Source of the DNA: Defluviitaleaceae bacterium
Lineage (GTDB): Bacteria; Bacillota; Clostridia; Lachnospirales; UBA5962
Length of the DNA: 20,077 bases
NCBI GenBank assembly: GCA_009787435.1
Contig: WRFW01000218.1
Span: forward strand, 1-20,077
Reading direction: 5' to 3'
The stretch's first letter is position 1. Every line of letters begins with the position of its first letter. The translations under genes and the position numbers were made by a program. This document shows positions 14,190-20,077 of the stretch, in pieces. Under the pieces are notes generated by a model. That model was not told the DNA's origin and did not search any database. It saw only the letters and a program-made list of their open reading frames with translations.

Positions 14190-14792
14190 CTATTGCTGCA
14201 CAGTTAAAGAAGACGATGACAATAGAACACGCATCGCAGAATTAAATTCTCTTTGATTTATTATACCTCTAAAGTATGCACGGCGAAGCTCTATTCTATT
14301 CATCGCTAAAACTTCTTCTGAAAGTGGCACAGCTGGCACATAAACTACAACAGGTGTAGTAGTTTCTTCAGTGATAGCTTCTATCTCTAAGTATATTCTT
14401 TCCAAAATAAATGTAATATATCCATCTTCTATTTCATATGCATCATCTTCAATTAAGGCGAAAAGCTCTGGCAATTCTAACTCGCTAAAGTCAAAATCTT
14501 CATCAACTGCAAAAGTTACATTGAAAACCCCATTTTCTTCAGTAATTATTGCCCCTTTTTCATAAAAGAATTCTTCTAAAAGCTCTAATGAAGTATACCC
14601 TGCTGTTGCTTCTTCTTCTTCAATCTCTTCTGATGTTACAGCAACAGATACACCACCCTCTTCAGTTTCTTCAACTTGCACTGCATTATTTTCTTCATAG
14701 TAATAAGTTTCTTCAGCAAATGCAGCAACTGGCATCATAGCAAATGCGAGCAGAGCTATAGTTAATTTTTTAACAAATTTTTTGTTAGTCAT
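14190..14792 (-). CDS. Secreted acidic protein, paralogue of the gene at 14951
   Basis: This is a 200-residue protein of unknown function. A clear signal peptide (KK-FVKK, hydrophobic core, then AAFA before EET) indicates export with cleavage near residue 26. The mature part is very acidic (YYYEENN, EEIEEEEATAG). It contains a beta-strand-like middle and a C-terminal segment (about 153-195) with VYVPAVPLSEE and ELRRAYFRGIINQREFNSAM. This last part resembles a short helical SHOCT-like module and aligns with the same region of the neighbouring gene. No LPXTG motif or lipobox is seen. The ATG at 14792 has AGGAG 11 nt upstream. The protein may be released or loosely wall-associated. Function cannot be assigned. 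Confidence 0.8.
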   Translation of the reverse strand: MTNKKFVKKLTIALLAFAMMPVAAFAEETYYYEENNAVQVEETEEGGVSVAVTSEEIEEEEATAGYTSLELLEEFFYEKGAIITEENGVFNVTFAVDEDFDFSELELPELFALIEDDAYEIEDGYITFILERIYLEIEAITEETTTPVVVYVPAVPLSEEVLAMNRIELRRAYFRGIINQREFNSAMRVLLSSSSLTVQQ

Positions 14793-14870
14793 TTTTATTT
14801 AATCTCCTAAGTAATTTAAAAAAACATTTAAGTAAGTATTGGCGTTGAAAAACAAGTTCAAGCTATGAAA

Positions 14871-14938
14871 AACTAGAGTAATAGCTGCAAAAGTTTTTTT
14901 CTTATCTTTTGTGAATTTTCTCAACTATCACTCTAGTT
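14871..14938 (-). terminator. Long hairpin downstream of the second secreted protein gene
   Basis: A 17-bp stem with two G-U pairs forms between 14922-14938 and 14871-14887, with a 34-nt AT-rich loop. On the complement strand it is followed by TTTTTC. It lies 12 nt after the stop of the 14951 gene and acts as its likely terminator, separating the two paralogues. Confidence 0.65.
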
Positions 14939-14950
14939 GAAAGTATAATA

Positions 14951-15427
14951 TTAGTCTTCTTCTTGCGTTTCTTCTTCGTAATAATATTCTTCCGCATCGT
15001 CTTCTTCAGCTTCTACAACTGGTGTTTCTATAGCAGTATTTTCAGGTATTATAACCGAAAGGCGAGCACGCATAATAGCTGCTTGAACTGCATGGAATTC
15101 TTCAGCAGTAAGTCTTCCGCGGGTGTGTGTTATTCTCCCTTGTGTGAATGCAAGGCGTAACTCCCAAGCTGAAAATTCTAAAAATTCAGCAGGCACATAT
15201 ATAGTTTGCTGTTGGTTTGTGCCTGGTGCTGCTGGTGTTTCTATTACTATAGGCACAGTTTGCCCTTGAGTAATTATAGGCCCTTGTGCAGGTGATTCTT
15301 CGCTAACAGCTACAACTTCTTCATATTCCTCGTATTCTTCATACTCATCTGCATAAGCAGGAACTGTAAATAAACCGAATGCTAATGTAGCGACTAGCAT
15401 TTTTCTTGCAAAACTTTTTTTGTTCAT
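14951..15427 (-). CDS. Secreted acidic protein with C-terminal acidic tail
   Basis: This is a 158-residue protein of unknown function. The signal peptide runs from MNKKSFARK through a hydrophobic core to PAYA before DEYEEYEE. The mature protein begins with a Glu/Tyr repeat (EEYEEYEE) and ends with a Tyr/Glu/Asp tail. Between them is a Pro/Gln/Thr-rich stretch and a module (about 88-140) with IYVPAEFLEF, ELRLAFTQGRI and LTAEEFHAVQAAIM, which resembles the end of the 14190 protein. An in-frame ATG 39 nt upstream is possible. I chose 15427 because AAAGGAG precedes it and the signal peptide starts there. A strong promoter with an operator-like dyad drives it. Confidence 0.8.
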   Translation of the reverse strand: MNKKSFARKMLVATLAFGLFTVPAYADEYEEYEEYEEVVAVSEESPAQGPIITQGQTVPIVIETPAAPGTNQQQTIYVPAEFLEFSAWELRLAFTQGRITHTRGRLTAEEFHAVQAAIMRARLSVIIPENTAIETPVVEAEEDDAEEYYYEEETQEED

Positions 15428-15451
15428 ATATAAAATCTCCTTTTTTATTAT

Positions 15452-15467
15452 TGTGTTTTTCAACACA
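15452..15467 (-). promoter_or_regulatory. 5' leader hairpin with GAAA loop
   Basis: On the complement strand TGTGTT and AACACA form a 6-bp stem closed by a GAAA tetraloop. It is placed just upstream of the AAAGGAG of the 14951 gene. It may stabilise the mRNA or tune ribosome access. Confidence 0.45.
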
Positions 15468-15495
15468 GGTTGATTAATCTAATATTACTACCTCA

Positions 15496-15525
15496 ATTAT
15501 ACACCTTAGGTATGTGTATAGTCAA
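15496..15525 (-). promoter_or_regulatory. Strong promoter with overlapping dyad (possible operator) for the secreted protein gene
   Basis: TTGACT (15525-15520) and TATAAT (15501-15496) are separated by 18 nt on the complement strand. The inverted repeat TATACAC (15498-15504) and GTGTATA (15514-15520), with 9 nt between, fills the spacer. A dimeric repressor bound there would block the polymerase. No regulator gene is adjacent. Confidence 0.65.
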
Positions 15526-15606
15526 TTAATTTTAAGAAATTGTAACTAACTCGTAATGTTCAAGGGTTTGGCGGTTTTTCTACATATTTTGAATAAAAAA
15601 TAACAC

Positions 15607-15635
15607 TTGAATTTTATTATAAAATTTGTTATTAT
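15607..15635 (+). promoter_or_regulatory. Candidate promoter for the tmk operon
   Basis: TTGAAT (15607-15612) and TATTAT (15630-15635) are 17 nt apart. Transcription would start at or next to the tmk ATG at 15642. The region is very AT-rich, so other -10 boxes (for example TATAAA at 15618) cannot be excluded. Confidence 0.4.
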
Positions 15636-15641
15636 ATTATA

Positions 15642-16238
15642 ATGATTAAAAAATTCATCACATTTGAAGGTTTAGACGGCTGTGGCAAAAGCACACAAGC
15701 TAATTTACTAAAAATGCATTTTGAAAACCGAGGGGAAGAAACTCTTTTTTTAAGAGAGCCTGGCGGCACTCCACTAGGCGAGCTGCTTAGAACTTCGATT
15801 TTGAAAAAAAATGTAGAAATAAACCCACATGCAGAAGCACTTCTTTTCGCTGCTTCAAGAATACAGTTAACCGAAGAAATAAAAAAATATTACACTAAAA
15901 AAACAATCATTTGTGATAGATTTTTAGACTCCAGCTTAGCTTACCAATGCGGCGGGCGTGGGGTTAGCCTTGAATTTTTAAAAAAAATAAATACTTTTGC
16001 AAATATAGAACCAAATATAACTTTCCTCATAAAAGTGAACCCAGAAACTTCATTTAAAAGGGTTTTAGCACAAGGCAAAATTGATAGAATAGAAAGCGAA
16101 AGCTTGCAATTTTATGAAGCCGTATATGAATTTTATAAAAAGTTAGCAAAAGATAATGAAAATCGTATAATAGTTTTAGATGGGCACCAAAAAGTAGAAG
16201 AAATTCACAAAGAAATTTTAAGTTATTTGCGGCTCTAA
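15642..16238 (+). CDS. tmk: Thymidylate (dTMP) kinase
   Basis: The enzyme phosphorylates dTMP to dTDP with ATP in dTTP synthesis. The 198 residues show the P-loop GLDGCGKST (10-18), REPGGTPLGE (38-47) and the DR motif DRFLDSSLAYQCGGRG (92-107). The length and the start MIKKFITFEG fit the family exactly, so the ATG at 15642 is probably right. However, the upstream bases (ATTATATTATA) contain no Shine-Dalgarno sequence. It opens the conserved Firmicutes operon with darA, yaaR, holB, ricT and trmN, and lies back to back with the leftward secreted-protein gene. Confidence 0.95.
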   Translation: MIKKFITFEGLDGCGKSTQANLLKMHFENRGEETLFLREPGGTPLGELLRTSILKKNVEINPHAEALLFAASRIQLTEEIKKYYTKKTIICDRFLDSSLAYQCGGRGVSLEFLKKINTFANIEPNITFLIKVNPETSFKRVLAQGKIDRIESESLQFYEAVYEFYKKLAKDNENRIIVLDGHQKVEEIHKEILSYLRL

Positions 16239-16254
16239 AATTAGGGAGGGGCTT

Positions 16255-16575
16255 ATGAAATTAATTGTTTCAATAGTGCAAAATGAAGATGCTAATAGCG
16301 TTTTAGAAAGCCTTAAAAATTCTGGCTTTTTCGTTACTAGGCTTGCAACGAAAGGCGGTTTTCTAGGCTCTGGAAACACAACTCTTATTACAGGGGTTGA
16401 AAATGAAAAAGTTTCAGAAGTTATAAAAATAATTGAAGAAGAAGGCAAAGCTAGAATGCAAGTTGCCCCTGCAGGGCCTAGCTTTTTTATGGAATCTCTA
16501 GGAACTCCTATAGAAGTTAAAGTTGGCGGTGCTACTATTTTCGTTTTAGATGTTGAGCAGTTTGTAAAAGTTTAA
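16255..16575 (+). CDS. darA: Cyclic di-AMP receptor DarA (PII-like, YaaQ)
   Basis: This 106-residue cytoplasmic PII-like protein binds c-di-AMP in Firmicutes, a second messenger tied to potassium and osmotic control. The N-terminal MKLIVSIVQNEDANSVLESL, the GGFLGSGNTTLITGVE loop region and the terminal GGATIFVLDVEQF match the family. It is close to the usual length of about 109 residues. The ATG has AGGGAGGGG upstream and starts 16 nt after tmk. Its downstream effector is unknown in most species. The same window holds a Na+/H+ antiporter, but no direct link is shown. Confidence 0.93.
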   Translation: MKLIVSIVQNEDANSVLESLKNSGFFVTRLATKGGFLGSGNTTLITGVENEKVSEVIKIIEEEGKARMQVAPAGPSFFMESLGTPIEVKVGGATIFVLDVEQFVKV

Positions 16576-16692
16576 ATCTTTGCAAACATAATATAGCTGC
16601 TTATTATAAAAAATTAAAAAGCATTAGCTAAAAAATTTGTTATTTATATAGATATTTTGTTACAAGGCACATAAAATAAAACGGGGTGCAAT

Positions 16693-17133
16693 ATGGACGT
16701 TAGAGTTACAGAAATAATAAATAAAACTATAGGGCAAGCACAAAAGAAACAAGAAGCCCCTAAACATGAAGAATTTAGTTTCACCCTTAACCGCTTAGGG
16801 GCAGAAGGTTTAAAAGAAAGATTATCAAAGCTTATAGGTGATATAACTGCCCAAAGCGAGCGTATAAATAAACATATGAGTATTAACGATTTAAAGCACT
16901 ATCGTACGTTAATTTCAAGTTTTATAAACGAAATTGTTACAAATGGACATGAATTTAGCCGCGAAAACTTCTTAGATAGAAGAGGTAGGCATAGAGTTTA
17001 TGGAATAGTTCGCAAAATAAACGAAGATCTAGACACCTTAGCTGAAGAGCTTCTCAGCAGTGAAAAAAATGCACTTTCAATATTAGATAAAACAGGTCAA
17101 ATACAAGGTTTGTTAATGGATTTATTAATTTAG
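16693..17133 (+). CDS. yaaR: YaaR family protein (DUF327)
   Basis: This is a 146-residue, mostly helical cytoplasmic protein of unknown function. It is conserved between darA and holB in Firmicutes. The stretch FLDRRGRHRVYGIVRKIN, and the preceding long helices with INDLKHYRTLISSFINEIV, fit DUF327. The ATG is preceded by GGGGTG at 4-5 nt. The gap of 117 nt from darA holds no second gene. A possible weak promoter there (TTGCAA at 16580) is not convincing. Family membership rests on order and general resemblance. Confidence 0.85.
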   Translation: MDVRVTEIINKTIGQAQKKQEAPKHEEFSFTLNRLGAEGLKERLSKLIGDITAQSERINKHMSINDLKHYRTLISSFINEIVTNGHEFSRENFLDRRGRHRVYGIVRKINEDLDTLAEELLSSEKNALSILDKTGQIQGLLMDLLI

Positions 17134-17196
17134 ATAAATCTTATAAACAAAAGATTATATTTAGCAAACAGTTTTTAGAGCCATTGCTTTTTTAAT

Positions 17197-17853
17197 TTGA
17201 GCATTGCTCTTTTAATCAAAAATATGAAAAATAATATACACCACGCATACATTATGGAAAATAGAGACTATGCATTTGATTTTGCTGCAAAAAATGCATC
17301 TTATTTTGATATTATAAATATTTCTCCTGAAAAAAAATCAATAAGTGTAGAGCAAGTTAGAAAAATTAATTCAGAAATTTTCATAAAACCAAATGGCGAG
17401 CGTAAAATTTATATTTTAGAAGCAGATAATATAACAGAGCAAGCCCAAAATGCACTTTTGAAAACATTAGAAGAATCCCCGCCATATGCCACAATAATTT
17501 TAATAGGCAAGCGAGCCTCTTTTCTAAGCACAATTCTTTCAAGATGTGTTTATATTCCCTCAGCTGTTAGCTTTCCAAAGCTGCCAGAAGAAATTATAAA
17601 CTTTATAAATGAGTTTGAAAAATCCGATTTAGGCGAAATTTTTGAACACTATCGATTCTTAGAAGAAAATAAAGAAACAATAGAAGATTTTCTTGATTTT
17701 ATGCAAATCTTCTTCCGTGAATCCCTTTTAAAAGGAGCGGTAAACAGCATAAATAAAATTTTAATAGTTCAAAAAGCCAAAGTTAATTTGAGAAGAAATG
17801 CAAATTTTCAAATAACTTTGGAAGATATGTTAATACAACTTAGAAAAGGATAA
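17197..17853 (+). CDS. holB: DNA polymerase III delta-prime subunit, short and degenerate
   Basis: This clamp-loader AAA+ subunit helps load the beta clamp. Recognisable parts are IHHAYIM (14-20), KSISVEQVRKI (47-57), the core AQNALLKTLEESPPYATIILI (83-103) and the SRC motif (115-117). At 218 residues it is much shorter than the usual 300 or more. The GxxGxGK Walker A is missing, as are the zinc-binding cysteines between it and the KSI motif, and the C-terminal region is reduced. The reading frame is open throughout, so this looks like reduction rather than a recent frameshift. The start is uncertain: TTG at 17197, or ATG at 17224, neither with a clear ribosome binding site. Position between yaaR and ricT supports holB. 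Confidence 0.85.
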   Translation: MSIALLIKNMKNNIHHAYIMENRDYAFDFAAKNASYFDIINISPEKKSISVEQVRKINSEIFIKPNGERKIYILEADNITEQAQNALLKTLEESPPYATIILIGKRASFLSTILSRCVYIPSAVSFPKLPEEIINFINEFEKSDLGEIFEHYRFLEENKETIEDFLDFMQIFFRESLLKGAVNSINKILIVQKAKVNLRRNANFQITLEDMLIQLRKG

Positions 17854-17854
17854 T

Positions 17855-18715
17855 ATGAAAAATGTAGTTGGTGTGCGTTTTAAAAAAGCCGGCAAAATAT
17901 TTTATTTTGAAAACAATGGCATAGAAGATTTAAAACGTGGCACAGAAGTTATAGTTCAAAGCATTCGTGGGCTTGAATATGGTAAAATTGAAATAGAAGA
18001 TGCTGTTTATGAAGCAAAAGAAGGAAGCTATGTAGAAAGAAAAGCTACACAAGAAGATAGAGAAACTCACATAAGCAATAAACTTTGGGAAAAAGAAGCT
18101 ATAGTAATTTGCAAAGAAAAAATTTTTAAACATGGCTTATCTATGAAAATTATAGATGCAGACCTTATTTTTGATTTTACTAAAGTTATTTTTTATTTTA
18201 CTTCTGAAACCCGTGTAGATTTTAGAGATTTAGTTAAAGACCTTGCATACATTTTTCGTATGCGTATAGAGCTTAGGCAAGTTGGTGTTCGTGATGAAGC
18301 TAAGGCTATAAACTCTGTTGGTATGTGTGGGCGAAGTCTCTGCTGCTCCACTTTTTTAGGAAGCTTTCAGCCTGTTTCTATCAAAATGGCTAAAAACCAA
18401 GGCTTAAGCCTTAATCCTAACAAAATATTTGGTGCTTGCGGTCGTTTAATGTGTTGTTTGAAATACGAAGAAGACACTTATGAACATTTAGGCAAAAACT
18501 TGCCAAACCAAGGCGATATTGTAAAAACAGTTGATGGCAATGGAAAAGTAGTTGCTGTACATACTTTGCAGCAGCTAGTTAAAGTTGAAATTATAAAAGA
18601 AGATGCAAAAACTTATTTGTTTTATCACGAAAGCGAAATTGAACTAGTCAAAAAAGTTTTTAAAGAAGAAGATGAAGACTTAGAAAAGATGAAGAAACTG
18701 CTTGAAAGTTTCTAA
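17855..18715 (+). CDS. ricT: RicT/YaaT, PSP1-domain Y-complex protein
   Basis: This 286-residue cytoplasmic protein corresponds to B. subtilis YaaT/RicT. With RicA and RicF it forms the Y-complex, which guides RNase Y in mRNA processing and affects sporulation, competence and biofilm genes. The PSP1 region has the Cys-rich signature CGRSLCC (158-164) and CGRLMCC (195-201), thought to bind Fe-S clusters with partner proteins. The ATG follows the holB stop by one base, with AAAGGA overlapping the end of holB, so translation is coupled. The length fits the family. No ricA or ricF gene is in the window. Confidence 0.93.
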   Translation: MKNVVGVRFKKAGKIFYFENNGIEDLKRGTEVIVQSIRGLEYGKIEIEDAVYEAKEGSYVERKATQEDRETHISNKLWEKEAIVICKEKIFKHGLSMKIIDADLIFDFTKVIFYFTSETRVDFRDLVKDLAYIFRMRIELRQVGVRDEAKAINSVGMCGRSLCCSTFLGSFQPVSIKMAKNQGLSLNPNKIFGACGRLMCCLKYEEDTYEHLGKNLPNQGDIVKTVDGNGKVVAVHTLQQLVKVEIIKEDAKTYLFYHESEIELVKKVFKEEDEDLEKMKKLLESF

Positions 18716-18754
18716 ATTACTAGCATAGCTTTTGGGAAAGGGGTTTCTAGGCAT

Positions 18755-19483
18755 TTGGAATTAAGTAAAAATCATAGAATAGACGAGCTAGGCAATGGCT
18801 ATAAAATTATTCAAGATAAAACAAAATTTTGCTTTGGAACAGATGCAGTAATTTTAGCTAATTTCGCTAGCCTTAAAAATATAAATAAAATATTAGATAT
18901 AGGCTGTGGCAATGGAATTATACCTATTTTGCTATGCGAAAAAAAAGAAACATTGCAAGTTACAGGGCTTGAATTGCAAAAAGAAAGTGCTTTATTAGCT
19001 TATGAAAATAGTAAGCTAAACAATTTAGAATCCCGTTTTAAAATAATAAACGATGATGTTTTAAATATTAAAACAATTTTTAAAGGTGCAAAATTTGATG
19101 CAGTAATAACTAACCCACCATATGTTAAACTGGGTGGCGGCATTTTAAATGAAGCAGACCCGCTTTCTATAGCAAGGCATGAAATAAAATGTACTCTAGA
19201 AGATATAATTGCAAATTCAGCTTATGTTTTAAATCATAAAGGGCAGTTTTTTATGATTCATAGAGCAACTAGGCTTTCAGAAATAATTTTCACTTTGAAA
19301 AAATATAACTTAGAGCCAAAGCGTATACAATTTGTACATAGCATTAAACCGACTTTTGGCGAGCCAACAAAAAAAGAAGATTTAATAAATATAAGCGAAG
19401 CTAATATGGTTTTATTAGAAGCTGTAAGAGGTGGAAATGAATTTTGCAAAGTGTTGCCGCCATTAATTTTGCAAAATACTTGA
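18755..19483 (+). CDS. trmN: tRNA1(Val) adenine-37 N6-methyltransferase-like (YabB)
   Basis: This is a SAM-dependent methyltransferase of 242 residues, expected to methylate N6 of adenine 37 in a tRNA. It has the SAM-binding motif ILDIGCGNG (46-54) and the N6-adenine motif NPPY (120-123). GTDAVILANF (28-37) near the start is typical of TrmN6/YabB. The start is TTG at 18755, with AAAGGGG (18737-18743) 11 nt upstream. No better start lies in frame. It is the last gene of the operon, 39 nt after ricT. In B. subtilis, yabA lies between yaaT and yabB; it is absent here. Confidence 0.88.
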   Translation: MELSKNHRIDELGNGYKIIQDKTKFCFGTDAVILANFASLKNINKILDIGCGNGIIPILLCEKKETLQVTGLELQKESALLAYENSKLNNLESRFKIINDDVLNIKTIFKGAKFDAVITNPPYVKLGGGILNEADPLSIARHEIKCTLEDIIANSAYVLNHKGQFFMIHRATRLSEIIFTLKKYNLEPKRIQFVHSIKPTFGEPTKKEDLINISEANMVLLEAVRGGNEFCKVLPPLILQNT

Positions 19484-19617
19484 AAATTTTTAAATGGTTT
19501 AGCTAAATGAAAGAATTTGTATAGCTATACTTGGGTATTTTTATAAATTTTTTTATTCTTTTTCATCTTTATCTAAATCCAAAATTATTAGAACGTATGA
19601 AGTTGGCATTTAAAATT

Positions 19618-19649
19618 AGACTTTATTTTTTTAGATAAGGTCTTTTTTT
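19618..19649 (+). terminator. Rho-independent terminator after the tmk-trmN operon
   Basis: AGACTTTAT (19618-19626) pairs with ATAAGGTCT (19635-19643), including two G-U pairs, with an 8-nt loop. Six T's follow at 19644-19649. It lies 135 nt beyond trmN. Confidence 0.75.
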
Positions 19650-19667
19650 ATTGGCTTAAAAAACCAC

Positions 19668-19696
19668 TTTACAAACTGAAAAAATTATGGTAAAAT
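19668..19696 (+). promoter_or_regulatory. Extended -10 promoter for the truncated secreted-protein gene
   Basis: TTTACA (19668-19673) and TAAAAT (19691-19696) are 17 nt apart. TGG directly before the -10 box gives the TGn extension. Transcription would start near 19703, giving a leader of about 175 nt. Confidence 0.6.
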
Positions 19697-19713
19697 CCTA
19701 CTTATAATATACC

Positions 19714-19761
19714 AAAATAATCTTGAAAATAATCTTGAAAATAATCTTGAAAATAATCTTT
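19714..19761 (+). repeat. 12-bp tandem repeat, four units
   Basis: AAAATAATCTTG occurs three times without change (19714-19749) and a fourth time ending in T (19750-19761). It lies at the very start of the predicted leader of the last gene. The exact copies suggest slippage or recent expansion. Confidence 0.9.
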
Positions 19762-19857
19762 AATTGAGCACCTCTAAAAACCGCTAAGTTTTTTGAAAGG
19801 TGCTTTAAAGATAGCCCGTTCTTTGAGATTTTCAAGAGGGAGTTTTTAAAGATACCC
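19761..19857 (+). repeat. Dispersed intergenic repeat, copy 3 (long form), in an mRNA leader
   Basis: The element starts TAATTGAGCACCTCTAAAAA. AGCACCT (19767-19773) pairs with AGGTGCT (19798-19804), and inner A and T runs extend the stem. TTTAAAGATAGCCC (19804-19817) is then echoed by TTTAAAGATACCC (19845-19857), with a smaller hairpin between. Shorter relatives lie at 2026 and 6094. Confidence 0.55.
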
Positions 19858-19878
19858 AATTTAAAAAAAGGAGGAAAA

Positions 19879-20077
19879 ATGAACGAAAAAATGAACCACA
19901 AACAAACAGCACTAAAAAGGCTTATATCTATAGTCCTTTCAATCACAATTTTTGTTACTAGTTTTTTGCCTTTCATTAATATAGCAGTCGCTAATAGTTC
20001 TTTTCAAAGAATACCTAGCGAATATTACACAGCAAGTTTTATGTATCATAGCCAATGGTATGATAATACACAATTTA
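19879..20077 (+). CDS. Secreted or surface protein, N-terminal part only
   Basis: The last gene is cut by the window end after 66 codons. The ATG at 19879 has AAGGAGG (19868-19874) 4 nt upstream. Residues 1-38 form a signal peptide: a basic start (MNEKMNHKQTALKR), a hydrophobic core (LISIVLSITIFVTSFLPF), and AVA before NS as the likely cleavage site. The mature start (SSFQRIPSEYYTASF and onward) is rich in Tyr and Ser and matches nothing I recognise. Its own promoter and long structured leader suggest separate control. It could be a large cell-surface protein, but only the export signal is supported. Confidence 0.85.
   Translation, partial: MNEKMNHKQTALKRLISIVLSITIFVTSFLPFINIAVANSSFQRIPSEYYTASFMYHSQWYDNTQF

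Larger units (their letters stand above)
19484..19878. other. 395-bp intergenic region with terminator, promoter and structured leader
   Basis: No ORF with a ribosome binding site is present on either strand. The region holds a hairpin terminator at 19618-19649 and an extended -10 promoter at 19668-19696. A four-unit 12-bp tandem repeat lies at 19714-19761, and a hairpin repeat element with two TTTAAAGATA motifs lies at 19761-19857. The ribosome binding site AAGGAGG is at 19868-19874. Confidence 0.7.

Noticed and set aside
14371..14740. Plus-strand ORFs opposite the acidic secreted protein
   Set aside because: Leu/Gln- and Ser-rich products are the mirror of Glu-rich codons in the real gene. 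No initiation signal is seen.
16218..16448. Minus-strand ORF opposite tmk and darA
   Set aside because: It is antisense to two conserved genes and shows no family features.
17134..17160. Terminator between yaaR and holB
   Set aside because: The AATCTT/AAGATT stem is short, AT-rich and lacks a U-tract, so read-through into holB is expected.
19714..19761. CRISPR array
   Set aside because: Units are 12 bp with no spacers between them, and no cas genes are present.
19698..19976. Minus-strand ORF with an FKII repeat
   Set aside because: It is a reading of the 12-bp tandem repeat and the antisense of a real signal-peptide gene. No ribosome binding site is present.

Overview
The window is AT-rich DNA from a Gram-positive bacterium, most likely a member of the Clostridia. 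The evidence is strong AGGAGG-type ribosome binding sites, sigma-A-like promoters, low-GC codon use, and the Firmicutes-specific run tmk-darA-yaaR-holB-ricT-trmN. No rRNA, tRNA, CRISPR array or insertion sequence was seen. The species is not identifiable from what I can see.

Layout. Positions 1-61 hold the first codons of a leftward gene with its own promoter. A DEAD-box RNA helicase with a DbpA-type RNA-binding tail follows at 187-1869 (minus). Positions 2067-8271 form a leftward six-gene cluster: protein kinase, TerY-like vWA protein, PP2C phosphatase, DUF6273 protein, ABC ATPase and ABC-2 permease. The kinase, vWA and phosphatase trio matches the TerY-P phosphorylation triad known from comparative genomics. 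Here it sits directly upstream of a protein of unknown function and a two-gene exporter. This is the most interesting system in the window.

Positions 8390-14112 form a second leftward operon. It holds an Mrp/Mbh-type Na+/H+ antiporter (mnhE-F-G, then an MbhD-MbhE-MnhB fusion, then C and D), followed by asnS and an unannotated 42-residue ORF. Two more unannotated mini-ORFs with ribosome binding sites bridge the gaps on either side of mnhC. No MrpA-type NuoL subunit is present. Upstream lie two small secreted acidic proteins (14190-15427) that share a C-terminal module.

From 15642 the direction switches to plus. The tmk-darA-yaaR-holB-ricT-trmN operon links dTMP synthesis, c-di-AMP sensing, the replisome clamp loader, the Y-complex RNA-maturation factor and tRNA methylation. 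Its tmk lacks a visible ribosome binding site and its holB is short and degenerate. After a terminator, a promoter and a structured leader (12-bp tandem repeat, hairpin, paired direct repeats) lead into a secreted-protein gene cut by the window end. Elements related to this leader recur at about 2026 and 6094, suggesting a dispersed intergenic repeat.
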